A stretch of DNA of 64,000 nt from Pirellulales bacterium. Its GTDB lineage: Bacteria; Planctomycetota; Planctomycetia; Pirellulales; JAEUIK01. The notes under the pieces are model-generated. The model was not told the origin of the DNA. It searched no databases and was given only the letters and a program-made list of their open reading frames with translations. Every line of letters begins with the position of its first letter. Positions within the stretch are counted from its first letter, which is position 1. Where the stretch lies: assembly GCA_019636335.1 (NCBI GenBank), contig JAHBXR010000006.1, positions 124,001 through 188,000 of the forward strand. The letters are read 5' to 3'. Below, piece after piece: positions 9,766 through 21,588 of this stretch. Made by a program: the position numbers and the translations under genes.

Positions 9766-10379
9766 CAGGTCGACTCCGACGTGAGCTTGTCGATCTCGCG
9801 GGACAGCATCTTCATGTCGACCGGATCGGTACCGTTGTAACTCGCCACGATCTTGCCGTCGCGCCCCACGAGGAACAGCCGGCCCGAATGCGTTTCACGG
9901 TCGGCCGTGACGAGGAACGTATCCTTGGCCACGTTGCGGATCGTGTCCATGTCGCCCGTCAGGAAGACCCAGCGCGCGGGATCGGCCTGGAAGTGCGAAG
10001 CGTATTTCACCAATTCGGGGGGCGTATCGACCTTGGGATCGACCGAGACGCTCACGAACGTGACGTCCTTGTCTCCCAGCGTTTCCGTGAGATCGGCAAT
10101 CGACCGATTCTGCTTCAGGCAGAAGCCGGGGCAGCTCGTGAAGAAGAAGCTGGCGACCCAGATCTTTCCGTCGAGACTGTCCGTGTTGAACGTTTCGCCC
10201 GACTCGCGCGTCAGCTCGAACGGTTCGACCTGGCGGCCGTTCACCGCATCGTTCAACGTCAGCGGGGGCAGCTTGTCGAGCGCGGCCTGATGCTGTTGCG
10301 CGCGCCGATACTTGCTGAAGCCGTACATTCCACAGATCGCGAGAAAGACGAAGCCCCAGACCAGCAATCTCCACTTCAT
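9765..10379 (-). CDS. SCO1/SenC family copper chaperone
   Basis: 204 residues from the ATG at 10377-10379, which overlaps the stop of the upstream ABC permease as ATGA. One N-terminal anchor helix (residues 4-20) is followed by a thioredoxin-like domain. The copper ligands are visible: SCPGFC (C83, C87) and H164 in THSGRLFLVGRDG. The family delivers copper to the CuA centre of cytochrome oxidase subunit II or maintains its thiols. CoxB in the same locus has a complete CuA site, which is the likely client. Confidence 0.92.
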   Translation of the reverse strand: MKWRLLVWGFVFLAICGMYGFSKYRRAQQHQAALDKLPPLTLNDAVNGRQVEPFELTRESGETFNTDSLDGKIWVASFFFTSCPGFCLKQNRSIADLTETLGDKDVTFVSVSVDPKVDTPPELVKYASHFQADPARWVFLTGDMDTIRNVAKDTFLVTADRETHSGRLFLVGRDGKIVASYNGTDPVDMKMLSREIDKLTSEST

Positions 10380-11242
10380 AGCAAATCTCCCGTCGTGCGC
10401 TTGCCCGCCACCTGGCAGGACAAGGCAAAAGTCAGCAGGGCAAAGGCGAGCGTCACCAACAGGCAGAGCGTCAAGCTCGGCAACCCGGGCGGCAACGGCG
10501 GTTCGGCCTGTCCCAGGTAGAGCAACTGCCGCAGCCCGGCCACGCCGTAGGTCAACGGATTGAACGTGGCGATCCAGCCCAGCAGGCCCGATTCGGCCGG
10601 AAAGAACGAGCCGCTCAAGAGCCACATCGGAAACAGCACCACGCTCATCACGGCGTGAAAGCCCTGCGTGGAATCGGTGCGCCACGCGAAGACGAATCCG
10701 AGCCCCGCGAGCGCGAACGCCACCAGAAACATGAACAGCGTGCTGGCCAGCAGCGCCAGGGGCCCCGGCGTGATGCCCGTCGTGTAGCTGAGCAGCAGGA
10801 ACAAGAACCCCTCGATAAAGGCGATCGCCGTGCCGCCGAGCAGCTTGCCGACTACCATCGACCAGCGCGGAATCGGCGCCACGAGCACCGACTGCAGAAA
10901 ACCTTCACGACGATCTTCGATGATCGAGATCGACGTGAAGATGGCCGTGAACAACAGGATCAACACCACGGTGCCGGGAAAGAAGAACTCGCGATAGTTC
11001 AGCTCGGCTCCACCGATACCCGGCAGGTGGAACGTCGGCCCCAGCCCGGCCCCGAACAAGATCCAAAACACCGTCGGTTGCGCCAGGGCGCCGAACACGC
11101 GATTTCGTTGCCGGAAAAAGCGCACCAACTCGCGGCGGGCAAGCGAACCTGCCACCGCCGCCGGCCGCACGGGGTACTCCGGCCGACGAACGGCGGGGCG
11201 ATCGGCGATGCTACTAACCAACGGCCACCTCCCGCGCGGCAT
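10376..11242 (-). CDS. ABC-2 type transporter permease
   Basis: 288 residues from the ATG at 11240-11242; other possible starts are an ATG at 11278 and a TTG at 11220, so the N-terminus is uncertain. The gene overlaps the end of the ATPase gene. Sequence begins with LARRELVRFFRQRNRVFG, then six hydrophobic helices and FLQSVLVAPIPRWSMVVGK, the ABC-2 (DrrB/NodJ-like) signature loop, and PLTYGVAGLRQLLYLG near the end. With the upstream ATPase it forms a complete exporter. Its place between oxidase subunit IV and SCO suggests work linked to oxidase assembly, comparable to NosFY in nitrous oxide reductase maturation, but substrate is unknown. Confidence 0.85.
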   Translation of the reverse strand: MPRGRWPLVSSIADRPAVRRPEYPVRPAAVAGSLARRELVRFFRQRNRVFGALAQPTVFWILFGAGLGPTFHLPGIGGAELNYREFFFPGTVVLILLFTAIFTSISIIEDRREGFLQSVLVAPIPRWSMVVGKLLGGTAIAFIEGFLFLLLSYTTGITPGPLALLASTLFMFLVAFALAGLGFVFAWRTDSTQGFHAVMSVVLFPMWLLSGSFFPAESGLLGWIATFNPLTYGVAGLRQLLYLGQAEPPLPPGLPSLTLCLLVTLAFALLTFALSCQVAGKRTTGDLL

Positions 11243-12158
11243 TCCAAAAGCGGTGCCCGGTCCGCGCGATGAAGACATCTTCGAGCGTGGGTTTGCCCAG
11301 GGTGATCGAATCGCACTCTTCAGGAAATGCCTCGACGAGGCGCGCGATCAACTCGTGCGTGGCCTCCTGGGCCAGACGCACGCTGCCATCGATCACCTGC
11401 GTGTCGATTCCCCAGCGCTCGCGGATACGCTCGGCCAGCGTTCCTGGTTCGGCGGTCTGGATCGTGATCGTGTTGCCGCCGACGCTGGCGCGCAAGCGCT
11501 CGGGCGTGTCGAGCGCCACGAGTCGCCCCTCGGCCACGATGGCGATCCGGTCGGCCCGTTCCGCTTCTTCGAGCAGATGCGACGTGAGCACGACGGTTAC
11601 TCCCTCGCGGCGCACCTCGGCGAGGTAATTCCACAAGTCGGTTCGCGCGGCGGGGTCGAGCCCCGTGCTCGGTTCGTCCAGGATCAACATGGGTGGTTCG
11701 TGCAGCATGCCCTTGGCCAGTTCCACGCGGCGGCGCAATCCGCCCGAGAGGGTCTCGACGAGATCGCGGGCACGATCGGCCAGCGCCAGCCGTTCGAGCA
11801 TCGCGCGCTCGCGCTGGGCAAGCACGCTGCCGGATAGACCGTACAGCGCCCCCTGATGGCGCAGGTTCTCCGAGACCGTGAGCTTGCGATCGAGACTGGG
11901 AGCCTGAAACACCACGCCCAGCTTGCGGCGCACACGGTTCGTCTCGCGGCGCACGTCGTCCCCCAGCACGCGTATCGCCCCGGACTGGAGCGGAATCAAG
12001 GTCGACAACAGCCGGAAGAGGGTCGTCTTGCCGCTGCCGTTGGGCCCCAGCAGAGCGAAGATCTCTCCCTGCTCGACTCCGAGCGACAGCCCGTCAAGCG
12101 CGCGGCGCGAGCCGTATTCGTGGACGACGTCGACAACCTCGATCGCGGAGCTATTCAT
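11214..12158 (-). CDS. ABC transporter ATP-binding protein
   Basis: 314 residues with a complete nucleotide-binding domain: Walker A GPNGSGKTT (near residue 38), ABC signature LSGGLRRRVELAKG, Walker B LILDEPSTGLDP and switch histidine in TSHLLEEAE. The roughly 90-residue C-terminal extension is typical of DrrA/CcmA-type ATPases that pair with ABC-2 permeases. It starts 43 bp after the oxidase subunit IV stop and overlaps the permease gene. Substrate unknown. Confidence 0.92.
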   Translation of the reverse strand: MNSSAIEVVDVVHEYGSRRALDGLSLGVEQGEIFALLGPNGSGKTTLFRLLSTLIPLQSGAIRVLGDDVRRETNRVRRKLGVVFQAPSLDRKLTVSENLRHQGALYGLSGSVLAQRERAMLERLALADRARDLVETLSGGLRRRVELAKGMLHEPPMLILDEPSTGLDPAARTDLWNYLAEVRREGVTVVLTSHLLEEAERADRIAIVAEGRLVALDTPERLRASVGGNTITIQTAEPGTLAERIRERWGIDTQVIDGSVRLAQEATHELIARLVEAFPEECDSITLGKPTLEDVFIARTGHRFWNAAREVAVG

Positions 12159-12201
12159 GGCACGGTACGAAAGGCACGAGGCGTCCGTGCTCGCGGCGGG
12201 C

Positions 12202-12642
12202 TTACTCGTGATGTTCGCCCGCGTGCTCGGCCGCTTCGTGAGCCCGTTCTACGTTGATCAATTGATTCTGAATCTCGGGCGTGCCGACATGCCGCAGACG
12301 GACGTCGGAGTAGTGCCGCATGCGGAGACCGATGTCGGGAATGAGCGCGAGCAACAAGAAGACCGACATGATCGCCGCCGGGATCGTCAGCACGTATTTC
12401 CAGCTCGCCTCGTACTTCACGTGCATGAAGAAAAGGATCACGAGCATGGCCTTCGTGCAGGAGACGGCCATCATGAAGGCCCAACCTACCGCCGGCAGAT
12501 CGCGATAGGGCCACAGTTCCGAATAGGTGAAAAACGAAGCGCCCGTCAACACGCACAAGGCGAGGAAGACATAGACGTATTTTGCCACGCCATGATCGCC
12601 ATGGTCGTCGTGCGCGTCCGCATGCACTGCGTGGTCCGACAT
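12202..12642 (-). CDS. ctaF: Cytochrome c oxidase subunit IV (prokaryotic type)
   Basis: 146 residues. A His/Asp-rich N-terminus (MSDHAVHADAHDDHGDHG) precedes three membrane helices: YVYVFLALCVLTGASFF, AVGWAFMMAVSCTKAMLVILFFMHVKYE and VLTIPAAIMSVFLLLALIP. The KAMLVILFFMHVKYE segment is the prokaryotic COX4/CyoD hallmark. The tail (about residues 100-146) is longer and more charged than usual. It starts 35 bp after coxC. The subunit supports oxidase assembly and stability. Confidence 0.88.
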   Translation of the reverse strand: MSDHAVHADAHDDHGDHGVAKYVYVFLALCVLTGASFFTYSELWPYRDLPAVGWAFMMAVSCTKAMLVILFFMHVKYEASWKYVLTIPAAIMSVFLLLALIPDIGLRMRHYSDVRLRHVGTPEIQNQLINVERAHEAAEHAGEHHE

Positions 12643-12677
12643 GTTTTTCTCTTTCGATCGAGACGCTCGCGCGCCGC

Positions 12678-13661
<984 letters not shown>

Positions 13662-13738
13662 CGGCGTTTACCTGATCCTTCGTCGTTCGGGCTATCTCGG
13701 ACGTCGCGACCGCCGACAGGCGGCTCGCCAACGGCCAG

Positions 13739-14656
13739 TTAAATCCAGGGATAAAACAGCGGCACCAACATCAACAACACCAACAGCGCCGGCAGATAAA
13801 CCAGCGACACCCGCAACAACCGGCGGGCACTCGCCCGGTCGAGCGTCCGCGCGAATCGCAACGAGGCCGCGGCGTACGCGGCCCCCAGCGCTACCGCCAC
13901 GCTCAAGTAGATCGGCCCCGCCAGTTGCAATACAAAAGGCAACACGCTCACCGGCACCAACGCCAGCGCCGCGGTCACCGCGTGCGCGCCGGCGCGGGGG
14001 AGCGTCCCTTCGACGCTGCCGAGCATCTTCAAGCCCGCGCGGGCGTAGTCTTCGCGATAAAGGAAGGCGATCGCCATGAAGTGCGGGAACTGCCACAGAT
14101 AGACGATCGTGAACAGCGTGGCGGCCGGTAGTCCGATGCGACCTTCGACGGCGGCCCAGCCGATCAGCACCGGCAAGGCGCCCGCCACGGCGCCGACGAT
14201 GGTATTGAGCGTCGTCCGCGACTTGAGCGGCGTGTAGATACAGACATAGATCACCCAGGTGGCCACGCCCAGCAAGGCCGCGAGCAGGTTCACGGCGGCC
14301 AGCAACCAGACGACGCCCGTCAACAAGGTGACCGACCCGAAGGCGATCACCTCGCGCGAACCGAGCCGGCCGGCGGGAAGCGGCCGATCGGCCGTGCGGG
14401 CCATTCGCGCGTCGGTCTTCCGCTCGAGCCATTGATTGAACGCACTGGCACTGGCGGCAACGAGCGTCGTGCCGATCAGGGCATGCAGCAGAACGAGGGG
14501 GGGGACGTTCGGCCCCCATCCTCCCACGAACGCCCCGACCACCACGGTGACCAGCACGAGCATGGCGATCCGCGGCTTTGTCAACTCGACATAGTCGCGC
14601 ACGAGCGCCCATCCCTGGCTGCGGCTTGCGTAGCTGGAGACGACCGAGGTACTCAT
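13739..14656 (-). CDS. ctaB: Protoheme IX farnesyltransferase (heme O synthase)
   Basis: 305 residues, UbiA prenyltransferase superfamily, about nine membrane helices. It makes heme O from heme B and farnesyl diphosphate. The first substrate-binding motif is NQWLERKTDARMARTADRPL near residues 74-93; a second conserved loop, YREDYARAGLKML, lies near 198-210. The ATG at 14654-14656 overlaps the TGA of heme A synthase (ATGA), so the two steps of heme A synthesis are translationally coupled. Longer upstream reading in the same frame is excluded because it would run through ctaA. Confidence 0.94.
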   Translation of the reverse strand: MSTSVVSSYASRSQGWALVRDYVELTKPRIAMLVLVTVVVGAFVGGWGPNVPPLVLLHALIGTTLVAASASAFNQWLERKTDARMARTADRPLPAGRLGSREVIAFGSVTLLTGVVWLLAAVNLLAALLGVATWVIYVCIYTPLKSRTTLNTIVGAVAGALPVLIGWAAVEGRIGLPAATLFTIVYLWQFPHFMAIAFLYREDYARAGLKMLGSVEGTLPRAGAHAVTAALALVPVSVLPFVLQLAGPIYLSVAVALGAAYAAASLRFARTLDRASARRLLRVSLVYLPALLVLLMLVPLFYPWI

Positions 14657-15705
14657 CGCGCCATCCCCCAGGCCGCGCCCAACAGAACGAGCGGCATAGA
14701 TTCCTTCGTCAACGGACTGGCCGAACGATCGTTGGCCGCGGGGCCGCCCAAGAATCGCCACGTACGAAGCACGGTCAGTACCGCCGTCACCAAAATCAAC
14801 GAACCCACGGCCACGTGCCCCGTGGTGATCATCGCCTGCCAGGGACCTTCTGCCGTGACGGTATAACCGGCCGCCCAACCACGATCGGCAAACCAGACCG
14901 GCCAGCCGTAGTTCGTAATCCACGCACCGGCGCCGAGCAAAAGCTGCACGAGCAGCAGCGGCGCCAGACAAAGCGCCGGACGCGCCACGAACGGCGCCGA
15001 GCGTCGCAGCGGCCACGCCAACGCCGCCAGCCGCAGGATGTAGAACGTCAGCACGCAGGCCATCAACAGGTGAAACAGCACCAGCACTTGAAACGTCTGC
15101 GCGGTGACTCCGAGCGTCAGGTGACGCAATTGCGCCCCCAACACCAATTGGAAGTAGGCCAATACCGCGGTCAGCAGAGCCGCCAGGCGAAAGCGGTCGA
15201 TGCGGCCGGCGACGATCGCTCGCGGGGCCGTCTGCCAGCGGACCGAAGTCACCGCAGCCAGGGCCACGCACAAGGCGAAGTAGGCCGGGCCGAAGCAGCC
15301 GTGGATCTTCGCCAGCAGGCGTTCGTCCATCAGCACCCGCATGCCCCCCAGGGCGCCTTGCGCCAAGACGGCCACCAGGGCGAGCACGGCCAGCCAACGC
15401 ACCCACGTGCGACGGTCTCGCATCCACACCGCCACGACCACCGCCATCGTGAGCAGGCCGGCCAGGGCGCCCAGCAGGCGATGGCCATGCTCGATGAACA
15501 AATCCCAAGGGCCCAAGAGCCACGTCTGCCAAGGATAGAGAAACAAGTTATAGCCGTACGTCGAAGGCCAGTCGGGCACAGCCATGCCGGCCTCGTACGT
15601 GGTGACCAGACCGCCGACCCAGATCAACGGGAAGACCGCGCAAACGAGCGCCACCGCCAGGCGATGCGGCCAGCGACTGATCGGTTGCTCGTGCAGCGTG
15701 TTCAA
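14653..15705 (-). CDS. ctaA: Heme A synthase (COX15/CtaA)
   Basis: 350 residues, eight predicted helices in two four-helix halves. The first half has YEAGMAVPDWPSTYG and FIEHGHRLLGA (E72, H73, H75), the catalytic heme-binding motif; the second half has the matching FHLLMACVLTFY and TTGHVAVGSLIL histidines. The enzyme oxidises heme O to heme A for subunit I. It lies directly after coxA and overlaps ctaB, which makes heme O. Confidence 0.93.
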   Translation of the reverse strand: MNTLHEQPISRWPHRLAVALVCAVFPLIWVGGLVTTYEAGMAVPDWPSTYGYNLFLYPWQTWLLGPWDLFIEHGHRLLGALAGLLTMAVVVAVWMRDRRTWVRWLAVLALVAVLAQGALGGMRVLMDERLLAKIHGCFGPAYFALCVALAAVTSVRWQTAPRAIVAGRIDRFRLAALLTAVLAYFQLVLGAQLRHLTLGVTAQTFQVLVLFHLLMACVLTFYILRLAALAWPLRRSAPFVARPALCLAPLLLVQLLLGAGAWITNYGWPVWFADRGWAAGYTVTAEGPWQAMITTGHVAVGSLILVTAVLTVLRTWRFLGGPAANDRSASPLTKESMPLVLLGAAWGMAR

Positions 15706-15729
15706 CGGATGGTTCTCGACAGCGAGACG

Positions 15730-17535
<1,806 letters not shown>

Positions 17536-17616
17536 CGCAAAACCTTTGGACGTTTTCGTTCTTGGAGAGTCGTCGCAGCGAGCGGCCGCGTTGCGTTCCG
17601 CGCCGTCAGGCTGTCG

Positions 17617-18369
17617 CTACTCGGTGGCGTTTTGATTCTGGTAGGTTTCGGCGAGCCACTTCTCGAAGTTCTCGCGCGATTCGACGGTGATCCGCCCCTT
17701 CATCTTGTAATGACCCCAGCCGCATAGCTCGGCGCAGACGAGGTCGTACAACCCCGTCTCCTTGGCGCGGAACCACATGTTGATTCGGCTGCCCGGCACG
17801 GCGTCCTGCTTCACGCGGAGCGACGGCACGAAGAAATCGTGCAGCACGTCGGCGCTCTCGAGCTCGAGCAAAATCTGCTCGTCGAGCGGAAGGTGCAGAT
17901 CATTCACGTGGTAGATATCGTCCGACGTCCCCAACTTGCCGTCGGCGCCGGGATATTGCAGACGCCACTCGAACTGGCGTGCGGTAACGCGCACCGTGGG
18001 GGCCACGTCGGGCTGATTGATCTTTACTTCCGCCCAGGCGTTCATCTGATACAAGGCGATGAACAGCAGCGTGGCCGCGGGGACGGTCGTCCAGATGATT
18101 TCGAGATTGTGGCTCCCGTGCGTGTACGACGCGGTCGAGTCACGGCGAGCATCGCGCTCGTAGCGCCACATGAACCAGACCAGGGCCAACTCGGTCGCGA
18201 CGAACACGACGCCCGTCAGGATGAGGATGAACAGGAACAGGTGGTCGATCTGATGGCCGTGCTCCGAGATGTCGCGCGGCAACCAATGGTTGTTGTTGGG
18301 CGCCCAGACAAAGAGCGCCACGCCCAGGATCGGTACCAGAGCAAAAAAGATGGCCCAAAGTCGTTTCAC
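17617..18369 (-). CDS. coxB: Cytochrome c oxidase subunit II with complete CuA site
   Basis: 250 residues from a GTG start (18367-18369) preceded by GAAGGAAG; this start gives a normal N-terminal signal/anchor (LWAIFFALVPILGVALFVW). Two helices anchor the periplasmic cupredoxin domain. All CuA ligands are present: H177, C212, E214, C216, H220 and M223 (CAELCGWGHYKM). There is no fused C-terminal cytochrome c, so the oxidase is aa3-like rather than caa3-fused; the separate diheme cytochrome encoded just upstream could fill that role. Confidence 0.94.
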   Translation of the reverse strand: MKRLWAIFFALVPILGVALFVWAPNNNHWLPRDISEHGHQIDHLFLFILILTGVVFVATELALVWFMWRYERDARRDSTASYTHGSHNLEIIWTTVPAATLLFIALYQMNAWAEVKINQPDVAPTVRVTARQFEWRLQYPGADGKLGTSDDIYHVNDLHLPLDEQILLELESADVLHDFFVPSLRVKQDAVPGSRINMWFRAKETGLYDLVCAELCGWGHYKMKGRITVESRENFEKWLAETYQNQNATE

Positions 18370-18472
18370 GTGCTTACTTCCTTCAGAGTTTTTCTTCCGG
18401 CTGGCGATGTCGCGTGCGATGACTCGCCCGGGGGGCATCGACAAAGGTCATTCGGCTGGCCGGAATCTCCGC

Positions 18473-19663
18473 TCAAAGCCGCGGACGATCGAGCGTAATC
18501 TGCTCGTCGTGGGCCATGCTTTCGTGGTCGTAGGGGAGCGAAAGTACGTAGTTCACCAGATCCCAGATCTGGTTCGGTTGCAGAACGTTGCCCGCGGCCG
18601 GCATGGGCGTGCCCTTGATGCCGGCGTAGACGCGGCGATAGATATCGACCGGCCGCCGGCCGCCGCGGTAGATGCCCAAGCGCAGGTTACGTGGATCGAG
18701 TCGCTGCGGGGGCAATCGCCAGAAGACTAGGTTCTCGGCGGTCTTGTCCTTGTTCCAGTCGTCGTACAGTTCCTGACCGCCGTCCCCCAGCCCCGTCGGT
18801 CCGTGGCACTTGATGCACTGGGCCGTCTTGCCGTCGCGGAACAACTCCTGGCCGCGCGCGATCGAGGCCGCGAGCTCGGTGTCGGTCTGATGGGGCGGAA
18901 GGGCCGCCTGATCGGGAATCACAATCTCGCTCTCCGCGGCGTTCCACGTATCGACCACCGCCATCATCTCCCCCAACAGCGCATCGCGCTCCATCGGGAC
19001 GGGCTCTTCTTGATCCAGATAGTAACGCAAGCTCAGCTCGGTCTCGCCGCGGTACGACAGATACTTCACGTACTCGACTAGGGCATCGATTTCGTCCTCG
19101 GGCAGCAGGCCGAAGCTCGGCATGGCCGAACCCGGAATACCGTTCTGCAGCGTGCGTTTCAGATCTTCGGTCGTCGGCCGAGCCCCCGGTCCGGTCGAAG
19201 TGAACTTGAAGATGCCACGGCGGAAGTCGCGCGGATAGGGCTTGAGGAACAACGCCGTGGGACCATCGCCACTGCCGGTGATGCCGTGGCAGTGGACGCA
19301 ATTCTCGCGGTACAGGCCACGCCGCTTGCCGAGCCGATCGCCGCCGGCCGGACCGGCCGCCAGTTCGAGCTTGCGCAGGTCAAGCCCCGACTCGGGGAAG
19401 ACGAACGGCGCGTCGGGAGTGCCGAACAAGGCATAGAGCGCCGTGGAGAGGTTTTGCAGGCCTTCCTGCATCCGCTTCTTTTCGTCGACCTCGTCCTCCG
19501 ATTCTTCGCCCCCCGTGAGGCGGAAGTTGCCGGGATCGACCCCCTCCATGTTCAGCGTGAACTGGGGAACGGGTGCCTGACCGCAACCGGCCGCGAACAG
19601 CAGCGACGCCGCCAGGCAGATCGCCGCGACGCCACGCCAACCGGCCAACGACGCAATGCTCAT
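18473..19663 (-). CDS. Diheme cytochrome c lipoprotein
   Basis: 396 residues from the ATG at 19661-19663. A lipoprotein signal ends in LLFAAGC (C27). Two cytochrome c domains follow: heme 1 at CVHCH (C122, C125, H126) with a likely Met ligand in GSAMPSFG (M181), and heme 2 at CIKCH (C283, C286, H287) with GTPMPAAG (M354). A 60-residue acidic stretch (EESEDEVDEKKR) lies between the lipobox and domain 1. Lying 100 bp upstream of coxB, it is the obvious candidate electron donor to CuA, though that is inferred from position. Confidence 0.88.
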   Translation of the reverse strand: MSIASLAGWRGVAAICLAASLLFAAGCGQAPVPQFTLNMEGVDPGNFRLTGGEESEDEVDEKKRMQEGLQNLSTALYALFGTPDAPFVFPESGLDLRKLELAAGPAGGDRLGKRRGLYRENCVHCHGITGSGDGPTALFLKPYPRDFRRGIFKFTSTGPGARPTTEDLKRTLQNGIPGSAMPSFGLLPEDEIDALVEYVKYLSYRGETELSLRYYLDQEEPVPMERDALLGEMMAVVDTWNAAESEIVIPDQAALPPHQTDTELAASIARGQELFRDGKTAQCIKCHGPTGLGDGGQELYDDWNKDKTAENLVFWRLPPQRLDPRNLRLGIYRGGRRPVDIYRRVYAGIKGTPMPAAGNVLQPNQIWDLVNYVLSLPYDHESMAHDEQITLDRPRL

Positions 19664-19853
19664 GGTTCTTAACCTAACCCTGGGTGGCTGTCCCCCGCCG
19701 CGTGTCGCCACCACGGCAACGACACGTGCAACGGCGCGACCACCGCGCTCCTGATGAAAGTGCGTATCTTCTTGTGTTGCGAATCCACACTCGCCGTGCG
19801 GGGGGCACCGCGAGCACTACTCGTCTCGAACGGCCGGCTCCAGGCTGCCCCTG

Positions 19854-20777
19854 TTACAGCTTGAACGCAGCGGCCGGAATCGAGACCGTCTCCAGATCGA
19901 GAACGCCATCGGCGGGAATCGTCCGCTTGAAGCGTCCCTTGTTGTCGGTCAATCCTGGCACGACCAGCTCTCCCTTCGGCCCCCCCGCGGCGCTTTCCTG
20001 CCAGAGTTGGAACTCCAACTCCTCGCCCGCGGGAAGTTTGCTGATCGTGAACTTGCCCTCCGCGTCGGTCACCGCGAAGTAAGGATCCTTGCGCGGCAGC
20101 ACGTAGGCCTTCATCCAGGGATGGATGTTGCACTGCACCGCCACCGGGGTGTCCTGCTGACGGCTGAACTTGAAATCGGCCGAACCGCCACCAGGCAACA
20201 ACACGTTGGCGCCGGTGTCGGCCGGCGGGCTGATGTTCGTGTTGTGACCGATGGGATCGCTATTCAAGATCTTCAAGTTCTGACCGACCTGAATGCCCGT
20301 CACGTGGCTGAGGAACAAGCACTGCTTCTGGTCGAAGGTCACCTCGGCGGGCTCCAACGCGGCCAACTCCTCGTTGACGCGGCCGGCCTTGCGAACATAG
20401 ACCGCGATGTTCTTGATGCCGTTCGTGGCGCTATCGACGACGACCGCCTCGTTGGGAATCGGCGCCACGTCGCAAACGGCGCCATCCTTCCCCTGCGTGG
20501 CCAGCGTGCCCAATTGAGGCACGGCCCCGTCGAAGACAAACGTGCCGGTCAGGTCGCCCCAACCTTCGCCGGTCGCCGCCGCCGCGGCGGGCTCGCCACT
20601 CTCGGCGGCCGCTTCGCCAGCGCCGCCGCGAATCTGCTCCGCGACAGAGAGGTCCGGGGGCGGGGCCTGCGACGCCGAGCGGCTGCACCCCCACAACACG
20701 GCGGCGCTCAACACCAGGGCGAGCGCCCCGAGCGGACTAGGCCGCTTCCAGTTTCGAGTCGATGACAAGTTACGCAT
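19854..20777 (-). CDS. Cupredoxin-like lipoprotein (paralog 1)
   Basis: 307 residues. A lipobox LSAAVLWGC (C31) is followed by an Ala/Glu-rich linker (to about 75) and a domain starting WGDLTGTFVFDGAVPQ. A beta-sandwich with type-1-copper-like ligands follows: H in DPIGHNTN and C, H, M in CNIHPWM. After it comes a carboxypeptidase-regulatory-like fold (YFAVTDAEGKFTISKLPAGE). It is a clear paralog of the next gene. Members of this group are often annotated methylamine-utilisation-like; no mau genes are near. Placed between the bc-type complex and the oxidase, it could carry electrons or hold copper for assembly. Confidence 0.78.
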   Translation of the reverse strand: MRNLSSTRNWKRPSPLGALALVLSAAVLWGCSRSASQAPPPDLSVAEQIRGGAGEAAAESGEPAAAAATGEGWGDLTGTFVFDGAVPQLGTLATQGKDGAVCDVAPIPNEAVVVDSATNGIKNIAVYVRKAGRVNEELAALEPAEVTFDQKQCLFLSHVTGIQVGQNLKILNSDPIGHNTNISPPADTGANVLLPGGGSADFKFSRQQDTPVAVQCNIHPWMKAYVLPRKDPYFAVTDAEGKFTISKLPAGEELEFQLWQESAAGGPKGELVVPGLTDNKGRFKRTIPADGVLDLETVSIPAAAFKL

Positions 20778-20811
20778 GGCAGTCTTTCTGTCGCGTGCAA
20801 TCACACGCTTC

Positions 20812-21588
20812 CTACTTCTTGAACAGGGCGGGCTTGACCTTGATGTCTCCCAGCTTGTTCTCGCCCTTCTTGAGCGTCATGTCGAAGCGACCCTTCTTCC
20901 ACTCCGGCTTGGCCTCGAGATATCCGGCCTTCTCTTGCCAGACCTGGAACTCGAGCTTCTCACCAGCGGGCAGATTCTTGATCGTGAAGTTGCCATGCTC
21001 GTCGCTCACCGCGGTATAGGGATTGTCCCGCGGCAAGACGTAGGCCTTCATCCAGTTGTGGATGTTGCAGCTCACCGGCACCGGCAACAATTGCTTCTTG
21101 TTGAACTTGTGCTTGGCGTCGGTCCCCGCCGCGATCAAGGGATTCACTCCCTGGTCGCCCAGCGGCTGCACGTTGCTGTTGTGTCCCACGGGATCGGAGT
21201 TGCGCAGGATCAGCGTTTGACCAAGCTGCACCGGCAACACGTGCGGCTCGAAACGGCAGTCCTTGTTGTCGAGCACCACTTCCGGCTCGGGATTCGCCAG
21301 ATCGGGGTGCGTCTTCACCTTGGCCGAGCGAACGTACACGATCACGTTCGCAATGCCGCCGTCATCCCCCACGACGAGCGACTCGTCGACGAGCGGGTGC
21401 TTCCCGCACACTTCCTGATCTTTATTGACGACGAGCTTCGGCGCCACCGGCGGCGGTCCGTCGAACACGAAACGGCCGGTCAAATCGGCCCAATCGTCCG
21501 CGGCACGCGCGGCGTCACTCGTGTTGAACGACACGAACACCGACAACGCAACGAGCACAGCAGGTAAAGCAAAGCGAGCGCGACTCAT
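20812..21588 (-). CDS. Exported cupredoxin-like protein (paralog 2)
   Basis: 258 residues with a cleavable signal peptide (FALPAVLVALSVFVSF, cleavage near ARAAD) and no lipobox, so probably soluble in the periplasm. It shares the domain order of its upstream-encoded... neighbouring paralog: DDWADLTGRFVFDG start, copper-like ligands GHNSN and CNIHNWM, then YTAVSDEHGNFTIKNLPAGE. Its ATG overlaps the stop of the small lipoprotein gene (ATGA). It ends in a Lys-rich segment. Function as electron carrier or copper carrier is inferred. Confidence 0.78.
   Translation of the reverse strand: MSRARFALPAVLVALSVFVSFNTSDAARAADDWADLTGRFVFDGPPPVAPKLVVNKDQEVCGKHPLVDESLVVGDDGGIANVIVYVRSAKVKTHPDLANPEPEVVLDNKDCRFEPHVLPVQLGQTLILRNSDPVGHNSNVQPLGDQGVNPLIAAGTDAKHKFNKKQLLPVPVSCNIHNWMKAYVLPRDNPYTAVSDEHGNFTIKNLPAGEKLEFQVWQEKAGYLEAKPEWKKGRFDMTLKKGENKLGDIKVKPALFKK

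Noticed and set aside
13739..15532. 597-residue frame covering ctaB and most of ctaA
   Set aside because: The upstream part is the wrong frame of ctaA; heme O synthase starts at 14656.
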